Shown here in pieces: positions 22,275 through 30,634 of a DNA stretch of 37,823 nt. The translations under genes and the position numbers were made by a program. Where the stretch lies: NCBI GenBank assembly GCA_022866185.1, contig JALHUG010000264.1:1-37823 (forward strand), written 5' to 3'. Every line of letters begins with the position of its first letter. Within the stretch, counting starts at the first letter, position 1. The stretch comes from Dehalococcoidia bacterium (GTDB taxonomy: Bacteria; Chloroflexota; Dehalococcoidia; SM23-28-2). The notes beneath the pieces are model-generated. The model saw only the letters and a program-made list of their open reading frames with translations. It searched no databases and was not told the DNA's origin.

Positions 22275-25200
22275 ATGGTGAGAGAGCATACCGGCGAGTT
22301 CGTCACCAAGATTCTGGTGCCAAGGCGTCGGGCGGACGTGATCCGCCGGCAGCGGCTCCTCGATCTTCTCTACGCCAACGTCGATCACCATCTCACAGTC
22401 GTGCATGCCCCCGCGGGCTACGGGAAGACGACGCTTCTGGTCGACTTCGTGCACGATCTGGCGATGCCAGCCTGCTGGCTCTCTCTTGACGAGGAGGACA
22501 GGGATCAGGCGACCTTTCTTCGCTACCTGCTCCTCTGTCTCCGACATCGCCTCCCAGGTCTTGATTCTGGCATAGAGGCACCCGTGCCACTAGGCAGCCC
22601 GTCGGCGCCCACGGATGCCGACCGCGTTGTGGGCCAGATAGTCACAAGCCTTCATCTGGATGTCGGGGAACCGGTGGCCATCATTTTGGACGACTTTCAC
22701 TGTGTCGACGGCTGCGAGCTGGTGATGCAACTGTTGAACCGTTTCCTATTCAGGCTCCCACCCAACTGTCACCTGGTCATCTGCGGTAGAACGAAGCCCT
22801 CCCTCTCGGTCCTGCCCCGTCTCGAAGGGCAAAGAGAAGTTGCGACCATTGATGGGTCACTACTGGCCTTTACGGTGGAAGAGATAAGACGCTACTATTC
22901 CGAGATCCATGGGGTCGACCTAGCGGAGGAAGACGCCAAGAAGGTGGCCTCGGTGACCGAAGGGTGGGTGGCTGCCCTCGCCCTAATGCCAGCAGGGGCC
23001 TCAATGCCGACCGACTTAAGAGGCGCGACACCAGAAAACGCCTTCGAGTACCTGGCCGCTGAGGTCTTCGACGGCTTGGATGGGCAACTCCAAGAGTTCC
23101 TGCTTGTCACCAGCATCCCAAGCGAGGTCGACGTAGAGGTCTGCGATGCACTCCTAACGAGAAGCGACTCGCAACGGACCCTTCGCGAGATAGAGGCACG
23201 CAACCTGTTCCTGACATCCGTCGACCGTAGAGACCTGCGTTGGCGGTTTCATCCCCTGTTCCGAGAATTTCTTGTCTCGAGATTCAGGCGAGAGCAGCCA
23301 GACCATTTCAGGGCCACAAGTGCGAGAGCGGGCCAGTTGCTCGTAGGCAAAGGGAGATGGGGAGAAGCCATCCGACACTTCGCTGAGGCTGGGCTCTGGG
23401 ATCAGGCGGCCTCTATTGTCGAGGAGGCAGCTCCCCAAGCTTTTGCCGAGGGGAAGTGGCAGACAATAGCTGGGTGGCTCGAGACATTCCCAGCCCCGAC
23501 TCTCTCCAGCTATCCGAAGCTCGTCCTGTGGCGAGCGCGAATCCTGTATCAGTTGGCACAGGCCGACAAGGCATTGGAGGTGATTGCGACAGCCATTCCG
23601 TCGCTTGAGGGGCGGAGAGACGCGGTCTCTTTGGCCGAGGCCTACACCGTGCGGGGAATGGCGCTGCGCCTCAAAGGTGAACACACGGAGGCCGCTGAGT
23701 CCTGCCGACACGCCATTGGTCTGTTGACGAGCGCAGACGGGCCGGTCAAGTCTGTAGCCGAGGCACGCAAGCAACTGGGCATAGTCTACTCTATCCAAGG
23801 GTCCTTCTTATCTGCCCTCGACGAATACAAGGCGGTTCTCGATATCTACGAGGCCGCGGGCGATGTGGCCAACGCTGCCTTCGCCCATGGATGCGCAGGC
23901 GCAACCCTGGGGCTACTGGGGCAGCTGTCTAACGCTGGAGTTCATCTTGAGAAGGCGCGCCGGGCATGGCAGAAGCTAGGCAATCACAAGGAGCTGGCGA
24001 CCGTCTTAAATAATCTAGGGATGCTCTACTACGCTCAGGGAGACGCCGACAAGGGACTGGCGTTCTTTCACGACGCGGTGGACAAGGCGCGGCGTAGCGG
24101 AAACGCGCGTGCGGAAGCCTATGCCCTCACCTCTATCGCCGACATCGAACGAGATCGCGGCGTCTACGACCTGGCCATCGAGCGATACAACGAGGCCTTC
24201 GATCTTGCCGGAGACCTTGGAGACATCACTCTATGTACCCAGGTGCTGACATCGCTCGGCGACGTGCATCGGCTCCGTGGCGACCTCGACAAGGCCGAGA
24301 TTCTCGTCCGCCAAGCCGCTGCCGATGCGGAGGAGCGGGAGAGTTCGTATGAACTCGGGATCGCTAAGATCAGTCTAGGTCTCGTCCTACGGGAACGCGG
24401 TGACGGCCTGCAAGCAGCGGCGCACTTCAATCAGGCCGCCGACCTGTTGTCGGGGTGCCACGCGAAACGTGAGGAAGCTATCGCCCTGTACCATCTCGGC
24501 GAGACCCTGTTCTCCTCCAGACGGGGGCGATCCAGGGCCATGCGCGCCTTGGAAGGAGCCATGCGCCTTTCAGAACAGCTAGGATATGACCACTTCTTGG
24601 TGGAGCGGGCACTCGCTGCACCAGGGGTGGTACAGTATGCGGCTTCTAAGAGGATCGGTGGCGGCTTCTACGGCGCTCTCCTAGAAAAGATGGCATCCCA
24701 CAATCAACCCCTGGGGGAAAGACCTGAGGCGAGGCGCTCGAAGAAAGGAAGAGTCCCCTCGGTAGAGCTGTTCGGTCTCGGCTCGATGGAAGTCCTCGTC
24801 GGGGGGCGACGAGTCCTCGACTTTGAGTGGCAGAGCGACAAGAGCAAGGAGATGCTCCTCTTCCTGCTGCGTCACGGTGCCCCCGCCCGCAAGGAAGAGA
24901 TTCTAGCGGCCCTTTGGCCTGACCTGCCACGCGACAAGTGCAACAGCAGCTTCCACTCGACCCTATACCGGCTACGGCGGGCGCTCTATGTGCACTGCGT
25001 GATCGAGCAGACTGGTCGGTACGTGCTGAATCCTCACGGGCGCTTCTGGTGTGATGCCGTAGAGTTCGAAAGCCTAGTGCGAAAGGCCGAACAGAGCCAG
25101 CACAGGTCGCCCGGGTGGGCTCGCAGCCTCCGCCAGGCGGTAGACCTCTCTCGTGGGCCGTTTGGAATTGATTTCTACTCCGAGTGGCTTGAAGGGGAGC

Positions 25201-25502
25201 GCCGACGCCTGGAAGACATGTGCCTCCGAGCCTTCGCACGCCTGGCAGAGTACGAGCGCCAACGAGGCAACCATTTGGAGGCGGTCTCGCTCTATGAGAA
25301 GGCCGTCGATTTAGACCCGCTTAACGAGTCCCTATGGTATCAGCTGATCGGCACGTACGGCGATGCTGGTCAACTGGAGATGGCGACGCGCTGCTATCGA
25401 CAGTACGCGGACACCGTCCGTGACCAACTAGGAGAAGAGCCAGCGGCAGCGCTGACTCAGCTGTACAACCGTTTGTGCACCTCGCTAGCCACTTCGCACT
25501 AG
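22275..25502 (+). CDS. Large NTPase-TPR-BTAD transcriptional activator (MalT/SARP-like)
   Basis: 1075 residues. N-terminal STAND-type NTPase: Walker A APAGYGKTTL (45-54), Walker B VAIILDDFHC (~131-140), followed by a winged helix. Residues ~370-770 are tetratricopeptide-like repeats (for example AEAYTVRGMALRLKGEHTEA and NNLGMLYYAQGDADKGLAFF). From ~827 comes an OmpR-like DNA-binding domain (VELFGLGSMEVLVGG, KSKEMLLFLLRHG, STLYRLRRAL). The last ~130 residues are a bacterial transcriptional-activator (BTAD) domain (LAEYERQRGNHLEAVSLYEKA, YRQYADTVRDQLGEEP). In this family the TPR and NTPase parts sense a ligand and switch the protein on. It is followed at once by a secreted peptide gene, an arrangement like TPR-receptor/peptide pairs. 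Confidence 0.9.
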   Translation: MVREHTGEFVTKILVPRRRADVIRRQRLLDLLYANVDHHLTVVHAPAGYGKTTLLVDFVHDLAMPACWLSLDEEDRDQATFLRYLLLCLRHRLPGLDSGIEAPVPLGSPSAPTDADRVVGQIVTSLHLDVGEPVAIILDDFHCVDGCELVMQLLNRFLFRLPPNCHLVICGRTKPSLSVLPRLEGQREVATIDGSLLAFTVEEIRRYYSEIHGVDLAEEDAKKVASVTEGWVAALALMPAGASMPTDLRGATPENAFEYLAAEVFDGLDGQLQEFLLVTSIPSEVDVEVCDALLTRSDSQRTLREIEARNLFLTSVDRRDLRWRFHPLFREFLVSRFRREQPDHFRATSARAGQLLVGKGRWGEAIRHFAEAGLWDQAASIVEEAAPQAFAEGKWQTIAGWLETFPAPTLSSYPKLVLWRARILYQLAQADKALEVIATAIPSLEGRRDAVSLAEAYTVRGMALRLKGEHTEAAESCRHAIGLLTSADGPVKSVAEARKQLGIVYSIQGSFLSALDEYKAVLDIYEAAGDVANAAFAHGCAGATLGLLGQLSNAGVHLEKARRAWQKLGNHKELATVLNNLGMLYYAQGDADKGLAFFHDAVDKARRSGNARAEAYALTSIADIERDRGVYDLAIERYNEAFDLAGDLGDITLCTQVLTSLGDVHRLRGDLDKAEILVRQAAADAEERESSYELGIAKISLGLVLRERGDGLQAAAHFNQAADLLSGCHAKREEAIALYHLGETLFSSRRGRSRAMRALEGAMRLSEQLGYDHFLVERALAAPGVVQYAASKRIGGGFYGALLEKMASHNQPLGERPEARRSKKGRVPSVELFGLGSMEVLVGGRRVLDFEWQSDKSKEMLLFLLRHGAPARKEEILAALWPDLPRDKCNSSFHSTLYRLRRALYVHCVIEQTGRYVLNPHGRFWCDAVEFESLVRKAEQSQHRSPGWARSLRQAVDLSRGPFGIDFYSEWLEGERRRLEDMCLRAFARLAEYERQRGNHLEAVSLYEKAVDLDPLNESLWYQLIGTYGDAGQLEMATRCYRQYADTVRDQLGEEPAAALTQLYNRLCTSLATSH

Positions 25503-25594
25503 TCGTAGCGCGAGCGATAGCCTTAGCAGGGCGCGAGCGGAGAGCGCTTCTTCCACGGAACCACGCGAGAACTACGCGAGAGGCTACCCTTTAG

Positions 25595-25628
25595 CTTGCT
25601 CTAGGGCAATCAAGTGTGCCCGAGCAAG
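25595..25628 (+). promoter_or_regulatory. Hairpin in the leader of the secreted peptide gene
   Basis: CTTGCTC/GAGCAAG outer stem with GGGCA/TGCCC inner stem and an 8-nt loop, ending 9 nt before the ribosome-binding site of the peptide gene. No U-tract follows, so it may be a regulatory or processing structure more than a terminator of the BTAD gene. Confidence 0.4.
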
Positions 25629-25650
25629 TATCACCACAGGAGGTAGCCTC

Positions 25651-25749
25651 ATGCACAGGTTCCGCAGCACGTGGGTCGTGGTCGTTGCGATGGCTATCGT
25701 CCTCGCAGCCGCCGCTTTCGCGGGGACCGCTCCCTGGATGTTTCCGTAG
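25651..25749 (+). CDS. Short secreted peptide (candidate signal peptide pheromone)
   Basis: 32 residues with a strong ribosome-binding site (AGGAGG, 7-nt spacing). MHRFRST is followed by a hydrophobic core (WVVVVAMAIVLAAAAF) and an AxA-like site, leaving a short tail FAGTAPWMFP. It is almost nothing but a signal peptide plus 8-10 residues, as expected for an exported peptide pheromone or a micro membrane protein. It lies between the TPR-BTAD activator and a membrane protein, on the same strand. No homologue is recalled. Confidence 0.6.
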   Translation: MHRFRSTWVVVVAMAIVLAAAAFAGTAPWMFP

Positions 25750-25794
25750 ACGGCGGCGGCAACAGATCACAACCCATTCCTGGAGGATTGAGAA

Positions 25795-26331
25795 GTGGCT
25801 GCGACTTCCGGTGTCCGATTTCCATCGGCATTGCGTTGGGGCTGGCTGGGAGTCGCAGCCCTTCTCGCCCAGATCTGGGCCGTCTACTTCGCGGGAATAC
25901 AGGCCACTCCGGGACTCGCCCGTCGCGTATTGCTGCCCTTGACCTTTGTCCTCCTGCTGGTATTCGCGCTTCGCAACTGGCACCTGTGGGGTGTTCGGGT
26001 GATGGCAGTCGGCTTTCTCCTGAATCTCCTCGTCATCGGCTCCAATGGCGGGTTGATGCCGATCACTCCCGCGGAGGTCGCCAGCGTGAATCTGCTAGAT
26101 CGCATCGAAAACGTGCAGCTAGGAGAACCCGTGCCGGGCTCAAAGGGAATACTGATGGCGCCACGCGAGGCGAGGCTGTGGTTTCTCTCAGACATCATTG
26201 TCTTCCCTCCAGGCAGTCCAATTGCCAGGGTCTTCAGCGTGGGGGATTTGTTGGTGCTAGGCGGCGTGGTCATCGCCTGTGCTGAGGTGATCAGGAGAAA
26301 CAGAGGTTGGAGAAGCGTTCGTCAGCGATGA
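25795..26331 (+). CDS. DUF5317-like integral membrane protein
   Basis: 178 residues from a GTG with GGAGG 8 nt upstream. Four to five membrane helices are visible: LGVAALLAQIWAVYFAG, VLLPLTFVLLLVFALR, VRVMAVGFLLNLLVIG, then a loop with SNGGLMPIT and a later FSVGDLLVLGGVVIACAEV. The NGGLMP motif between helices and the 'LWFLSDIIVFP' segment fit the DUF5317 family, which has no known function. It sits 45 nt after the small peptide gene and overlaps the next gene by ATGA, so the three are likely co-transcribed; transport or processing of the peptide is only a guess. Confidence 0.65.
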   Translation: MAATSGVRFPSALRWGWLGVAALLAQIWAVYFAGIQATPGLARRVLLPLTFVLLLVFALRNWHLWGVRVMAVGFLLNLLVIGSNGGLMPITPAEVASVNLLDRIENVQLGEPVPGSKGILMAPREARLWFLSDIIVFPPGSPIARVFSVGDLLVLGGVVIACAEVIRRNRGWRSVRQR

Positions 26332-26633
26332 GAGACGGCCCTAAGCCGGTACTACCCTTGCGGGTGGGGGCGCTACTAACGGTAACTCCGTCCATTCGCG
26401 TTCGGGTCTTAGCCATGGCAGATGCACTACAGATACGAGCGCCTTTCGGCGACCTGACCGTGCCCTACGCGGCGATAGCGCGGGTGACTAGGGATATGAA
26501 CGGTGGGATAGGGCTGGACCTGTCGGGCGCGACAGTGCGGCTGGATTGCAGCTGTGTCCCAGACATACTCCTCAATGCTCTGGTCGAGGTGGTGGAACGA
26601 AAGAGGCGAACGTCTCAATCGTTGGGACGGTGA
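26328..26633 (+). CDS. Small PH-like/unknown cytoplasmic protein
   Basis: 101 residues from the ATG in the ATGA overlap with the preceding stop; a longer in-frame start at 26307 exists but lies inside the upstream gene. Alternating beta-strand pattern (IRVRVLAMADALQIRAPFG, LTVPYAAIARV, GIGLDLSGATVRLDCS) followed by a C-terminal helix (LLNALVEVVERKRR) resembles bacterial PH-like domains. No catalytic residues are recognised. It ends 68 nt before the convergent ABC operon. Confidence 0.6.
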   Translation: MRDGPKPVLPLRVGALLTVTPSIRVRVLAMADALQIRAPFGDLTVPYAAIARVTRDMNGGIGLDLSGATVRLDCSCVPDILLNALVEVVERKRRTSQSLGR

Positions 26634-26701
26634 AGGGCGAGCACCAGCTGCCGCATCAGCAAACACCTCAGCCAGCCGCATGAGCTTCGACCGCAGACTC
26701 C

Positions 26702-27628
26702 CTACCGAGCCTGGGGGTCGAAGGCATCGCGCAGGCCGTCGCCAATGAAGGTGAAGCTCATCATGGTGACGGCGATGGCCAGCGCTGACGTGAGGACTAG
26801 GTGAGGGGCGGCAGAGATGGAGCTGAAGCCGTCATTGGCCAGCGTGCCCCAGCTCGGATTGGGTGGAGGGATACCTAGCCCGATGAAAGATAGCGCCGAC
26901 TCTGCGAAGATGGCCCGGGGAATGCCGAAGGTGGCGGTCACTATCACCGGCCCGAACGTATTGGGCAGAAGATGGGTCCAGACGATTCGCCACTGGCTGG
27001 CACCCATCGCCTTGGCTGCCAGCGTAAAGTCACGCTGCTGAAGGGAGAGGATCTGGCCCCGCACCAGCCGAGCGGTGGTTGGCCACCAGACAAGCGATAT
27101 GGCCAGGATCATTGTGACCGGGACAGAGCCGAAAAGGATCAGGCCAGAGCCGAAAGCGGCCAGGAGGAGGATCATCATCAGCAGGTCGGGAAATGAATAG
27201 GCGATGTCGGTGAAGCGCATGAGGAGGTTGTCCATCCACCTAGTTAGGCCAGCCAGTGCGCCGATGACCACTCCGATGACCGCCGTGATGAGCTGACTTA
27301 CGATGCCGACGGAAAGGGAGATTCTCGCTCCGTTAACCACACGGCTCCACTGGTCGTGCCCCAGTTGGTCTGTCCCGAACCAGTAGGTCCCACTTGGCCC
27401 CTCGCTTGTGTGGGCCAAGTCCTGAACCCGATAGTCATGCCGCTGGACCACGGGGGCAAGGACAGCTAGCCCAACAAGGCCGAGAACCAGGATCAGGCTG
27501 ACCACGGCAATCCGGTTGTGAGTAAACCGCCGCGCTGCGTCCGTCCACAGCGAGCGATGAGGAGGTAGCCCGTCGCCGACCGCTACTTGCGCTATGCGTT
27601 CGGTGGTGATCTCCCCGGGCTCTTCCAT
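26702..27628 (-). CDS. dppC: Peptide/nickel-type ABC transporter permease (DppC/OppC family)
   Basis: 308 residues. After a cytoplasmic N-terminus, the OppC_N helix (IAVVSLILVLGLVGLAVLAPV) and the binding-protein-dependent transport domain are clear, with the EAA loop AAKAMGASQWRIVWTHLLPN and the family signature SFIGLGIPPPNPSWG. It forms the second half of the membrane channel, with the DppB-like partner 5 nt upstream. The ATPase subunits (DppD/DppF) are not downstream; a convergent gene follows, so they must be encoded elsewhere or shared. Substrate (oligopeptide, dipeptide or other) cannot be told from the permease. Confidence 0.92.
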   Translation of the reverse strand: MEEPGEITTERIAQVAVGDGLPPHRSLWTDAARRFTHNRIAVVSLILVLGLVGLAVLAPVVQRHDYRVQDLAHTSEGPSGTYWFGTDQLGHDQWSRVVNGARISLSVGIVSQLITAVIGVVIGALAGLTRWMDNLLMRFTDIAYSFPDLLMMILLLAAFGSGLILFGSVPVTMILAISLVWWPTTARLVRGQILSLQQRDFTLAAKAMGASQWRIVWTHLLPNTFGPVIVTATFGIPRAIFAESALSFIGLGIPPPNPSWGTLANDGFSSISAAPHLVLTSALAIAVTMMSFTFIGDGLRDAFDPQAR

Positions 27629-27633
27629 AGCTG

Positions 27634-28635
27634 TCAGTACCGAATCCGTGGGTCTACAATCACATATATCAGATCAACGATGAGATTGGCCGCCGCTATC
27701 ACCACTGCGTAGAACAGCGTCGCACCCATGATCACTCCGTAGTCCCGTGCAGAGATGCTATAGACAAGCTGGCGGCCTATGCCAGGTATGGCAAACAGAT
27801 ACTCAATGATGAATGAACCCGTGACCAAGAACGCTGCCACGGGACCCAGGACGGTGAGTACAGGGATGAAAGCATTTCGCAGCATGTGCCGCATGACCAC
27901 CACATGCTCTGCCAGGCCTTTGGCCCGGGCCGTCCGCACGTAGTCCTGGTGCAGAACCTCAAGCAGACTTGCCCGAACGACGCGCATGATGTAGGCGGTA
28001 GGGAATGCGCTCAGGGCAATGAGGGGCATTACCAACTGCTTCCAGTTGCTGGGGATCGACAAGAAAAAGAAGGTGGTCGGATTAGCCCAGCCGGAGGAAG
28101 GTAACCAATGAAGGTGAACGGTAAAGAGGACCATGAGGAGCAGGCCAAGCACGAAGTTAGGAACGCTAGCCCCCAAAGTGGCAAAGGCCACGCAGGCATA
28201 GTCGAGCCACGAATTCTGTCTGAGGGCCGACAAGATGCCGAACGCCATCCCCACAACGGTGGACAACACCAGGGCCATGAGGCCAAGGGTCGCGGAGATG
28301 CGGATGCCCTCGAGGAGGATGTCAGCGACAGGACGGTTGAGCTGACGGTAGGACACGCCCAAGTCGCCCCGAATGGCGTCCGTGATATAGTTGACGAACT
28401 GGGTATCGGGTAGCTCGCGCCAGAACTCTTGCTCCCAAACACGCCAACTGGGCGCAAATACTGGCTTGTCGAGCCCGTACTTGGCCTCGACGTTCGCCAG
28501 GGCTTGGGGAGGCAAGCGCTTGTCTCTGTCCCAGGGTCCGCCGGGGACAGCGTGCATCAGGGCGAAGGTGACCACCGCGATGAAGAAAAGGACAGGGATC
28601 ATCCCGAGGAGGCGTCGGGTGGCGTAGACGATCAC
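27634..28635 (-). CDS. dppB: Peptide-type ABC transporter permease (DppB/OppB family)
   Basis: 333 residues from a GTG with GGAGGGGAGACAAAG upstream. N-terminal RRLLGMIPVLFFIAVVTFAL and HAVPGGPWD are the typical DppB start. ADILLEGIRISATLGL and the EAA loop TARAKGLAEHVVVMRHMLRN follow, and the end SARDYGVIMGATLFYAVVIA...IYVIVDPRIRY is also typical. It has about six membrane helices. It lies 26 nt after the binding-protein gene and 5 nt before the DppC-like gene, so all three form one operon. Confidence 0.93.
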   Translation of the reverse strand: MIVYATRRLLGMIPVLFFIAVVTFALMHAVPGGPWDRDKRLPPQALANVEAKYGLDKPVFAPSWRVWEQEFWRELPDTQFVNYITDAIRGDLGVSYRQLNRPVADILLEGIRISATLGLMALVLSTVVGMAFGILSALRQNSWLDYACVAFATLGASVPNFVLGLLLMVLFTVHLHWLPSSGWANPTTFFFLSIPSNWKQLVMPLIALSAFPTAYIMRVVRASLLEVLHQDYVRTARAKGLAEHVVVMRHMLRNAFIPVLTVLGPVAAFLVTGSFIIEYLFAIPGIGRQLVYSISARDYGVIMGATLFYAVVIAAANLIVDLIYVIVDPRIRY

Positions 28636-28661
28636 CTTTGTCTCCCCTCCGGATGTAGCTT

Positions 28662-30329
28662 CTAGTGAGCCAGGATACGGACGTTGGTGTAGAACCAGTC
28701 GCCAGGGCTGGAATCCAGACCTGTAGTGATGATCCCTGCCACCCAGGGCTTGACCAGCCAGTTGCGGATGGGGTAGTACAGCGGGGCGGTGCCCATGTCC
28801 TCATCGATGATGATTTCCTGGGCTTGATCATACAGGTCGAGACGCTTGCCGTTGTCCAGCTCCACCGCCGCCTGAGCGAACAGGTCATCCACCGCTGGGT
28901 TGCTGTACTTGTACTGGTTCAGACCAGCGTCGGTGCCGAAGAGCTGGGGCAGCCAGTTCTCAGGGTCCGCGTAGTCGGCTCGCCACCCAACCAGCGTCAG
29001 CTGGAATTCGCTGGTTAGGTAGCGGTCCTGGTAGGTGGCACTCTCTAGGACCTCGATGTCGATGTTGACGCCGAGGTTGGTCCTGAGCTGCTCCTGCAAG
29101 AACTGTGCTGTCAGTCTGCTCTCCTGGGTGTTGCCGATGGTGATCGTGATGTCCGGCAGTCCTTCGCCATCGGGATAGCCAGCTTGGGCCAGGAGCCCTT
29201 TCGCTCCCTCCGGGTCGAAGGCATAGTCCGTTCCAATGTCAGGGTTGTAGCCAGGCATACCCGGCGGTATCCAGCTGAACGCTGGCAGGCCCGACCCCTG
29301 GCGCACGCTGTCGACGTAGGCCTGGCTATCGACGGCCATCCTGAAGGCCTTACGCACCAGCGGGTCAGTAAAGGGTTCCCTGGTGTTGTTGAACCCCAGG
29401 GCGACGGTGGCCAACTCGGCGTACTTCAGCGACTCGGGGTTCCCCTCGAACCGCCCAGTGTCGGGCAGGGGGATGGCGGTCATGTCCAGTTCATTGTTCT
29501 GGTAAGCTATGAGGGCGACGCTCTCGTCGGGGATCATCCGGAACACGATGCGCTGAAGGGTAGGCTTGTCGTCTCCCCAGTAGTTGGCGTTGGCCTCGAG
29601 GGTGATGTGGTCGTCGTGTACCCATTCCTTGAGGACGAAGGGGCCGTTGCCGATCAGGTTGCCCGCCTCGGTCCAGGCGTCCTCGTGTTCTTCTACCACC
29701 TCCTGGCGGACGGGGAAGGCCGGCCACAGGGCCAGCAGCTGAAGCAGGGTGGGCTGGACCCTGGTCAGCTTGATTTGCAGGGTGGTGTCATCGATGGCGG
29801 TGACGGCCACTTCTTCGGCGGAGCCTTCCCCGGCAGCATAAGCCTCGGAGCCCACGATGCTAGTGTAGAAGCCGTAGTAGTAGCCGTGGGCGCCAACCTC
29901 CGGGTCGAACAGCCGCTTCAGTGAGTATTCGAAGTCCGAGGCGGCCAAGGGTTCTCCGTCGCTCCAGACCAAGTCGTCCCGCAGCTTGAACGTGTAGGTC
30001 AGGCCGTCCTCCGAGATGCCTCCGTTCTCATTGGACGGCGTTTCTTTAGCGGCTGCTGGCACGATGCCTAGGTTCTGGTCATACCGGACGAGCCCTCGGA
30101 ACAGCAGCTTGACGATGTTGACGTCGTTGGCAAAGGCGGCGATCTGAGGGTCGAGGGTCGTCGGTTCGCCTGGCATGCGAATGCGAAGCTCTTGCCTTTC
30201 GGCCAGGACCTCGCTGAGGGGCGTAGCGGTGGTCGTCTCTTCCTCTTCGCACGCGGCCAAGAGCGCGCCCAACGCTAGCACTGTCAGACCCAATAGAACG
30301 AGCGTCGCTTTGCGGGCTAATGCGGCCAT
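28662..30329 (-). CDS. ABC transporter substrate-binding lipoprotein (SBP family 5, OppA/DppA-like)
   Basis: 555 residues from the ATG at 30329, chosen because AGGGGG lies 7 nt upstream and the protein then starts with a lipoprotein signal (ALARKATLVLLGLTVLALG) and lipobox LAAC, lipid Cys at 27. Family 5 signatures: PTTLDPQIAAFANDVN, KLRDDLVWSDGEPLAASDF, GNGPFVLKEW, then FRMIPDESVALIAYQNNELD and WRADYADPENWLPQLFG, the last typical of oligopeptide-binding members. It is anchored outside the membrane and delivers peptides or similar ligands to the two permeases downstream. The open frame extends much further upstream, but that part overlaps the subtilase and has no signal. Confidence 0.93.
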   Translation of the reverse strand: MAALARKATLVLLGLTVLALGALLAACEEEETTTATPLSEVLAERQELRIRMPGEPTTLDPQIAAFANDVNIVKLLFRGLVRYDQNLGIVPAAAKETPSNENGGISEDGLTYTFKLRDDLVWSDGEPLAASDFEYSLKRLFDPEVGAHGYYYGFYTSIVGSEAYAAGEGSAEEVAVTAIDDTTLQIKLTRVQPTLLQLLALWPAFPVRQEVVEEHEDAWTEAGNLIGNGPFVLKEWVHDDHITLEANANYWGDDKPTLQRIVFRMIPDESVALIAYQNNELDMTAIPLPDTGRFEGNPESLKYAELATVALGFNNTREPFTDPLVRKAFRMAVDSQAYVDSVRQGSGLPAFSWIPPGMPGYNPDIGTDYAFDPEGAKGLLAQAGYPDGEGLPDITITIGNTQESRLTAQFLQEQLRTNLGVNIDIEVLESATYQDRYLTSEFQLTLVGWRADYADPENWLPQLFGTDAGLNQYKYSNPAVDDLFAQAAVELDNGKRLDLYDQAQEIIIDEDMGTAPLYYPIRNWLVKPWVAGIITTGLDSSPGDWFYTNVRILAH

Positions 30330-30391
30330 GGCAAGACCCCCTGTGGCGTCGTTAGAACGGATATGCCGTACCGCAGAGTCATGGTTGCCCC

Positions 30392-30420
30392 ATCCTACAG
30401 GGAAGGGCGAAGATTGACAA
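30392..30420 (-). promoter_or_regulatory. Probable promoter of the ABC operon
   Basis: Minus strand: TTGTCA, a 17-nt spacer and TAGGAT, about 63 nt before the binding-protein ATG. Confidence 0.5.
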
Positions 30421-30544
30421 GGGAGAAGGTAGTACCGGCCCTGCGTCCACTCCAGCGCCACCACGAGCCAGACGATGAAGTCATGGTGTGCGTCCACCTG
30501 TAAGCGTTGGAGGCTTGTCTCCCGACAACGTGACGAGGAGACGG

Positions 30545-30634
30545 TTACGGCCAGCCCATCACCATCATGTACCACACCAGCGCGTTGGCCAAGAGGAGGT
30601 CGACGAGAGTCAGGACGAGGAGCCAGCCCTTCAT
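30545..30634 (-). CDS. 29-residue membrane micro-protein coupled to the subtilase
   Basis: Its ATG overlaps the subtilase stop as ATGA. The product MKGWLLVLTLVDLLLANALV, ending WYMMVMGWP, is one hydrophobic helix. Translation would depend on ribosomes finishing the subtilase. It could tether or regulate the protease. No family recognised. Confidence 0.45.
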   Translation of the reverse strand: MKGWLLVLTLVDLLLANALVWYMMVMGWP

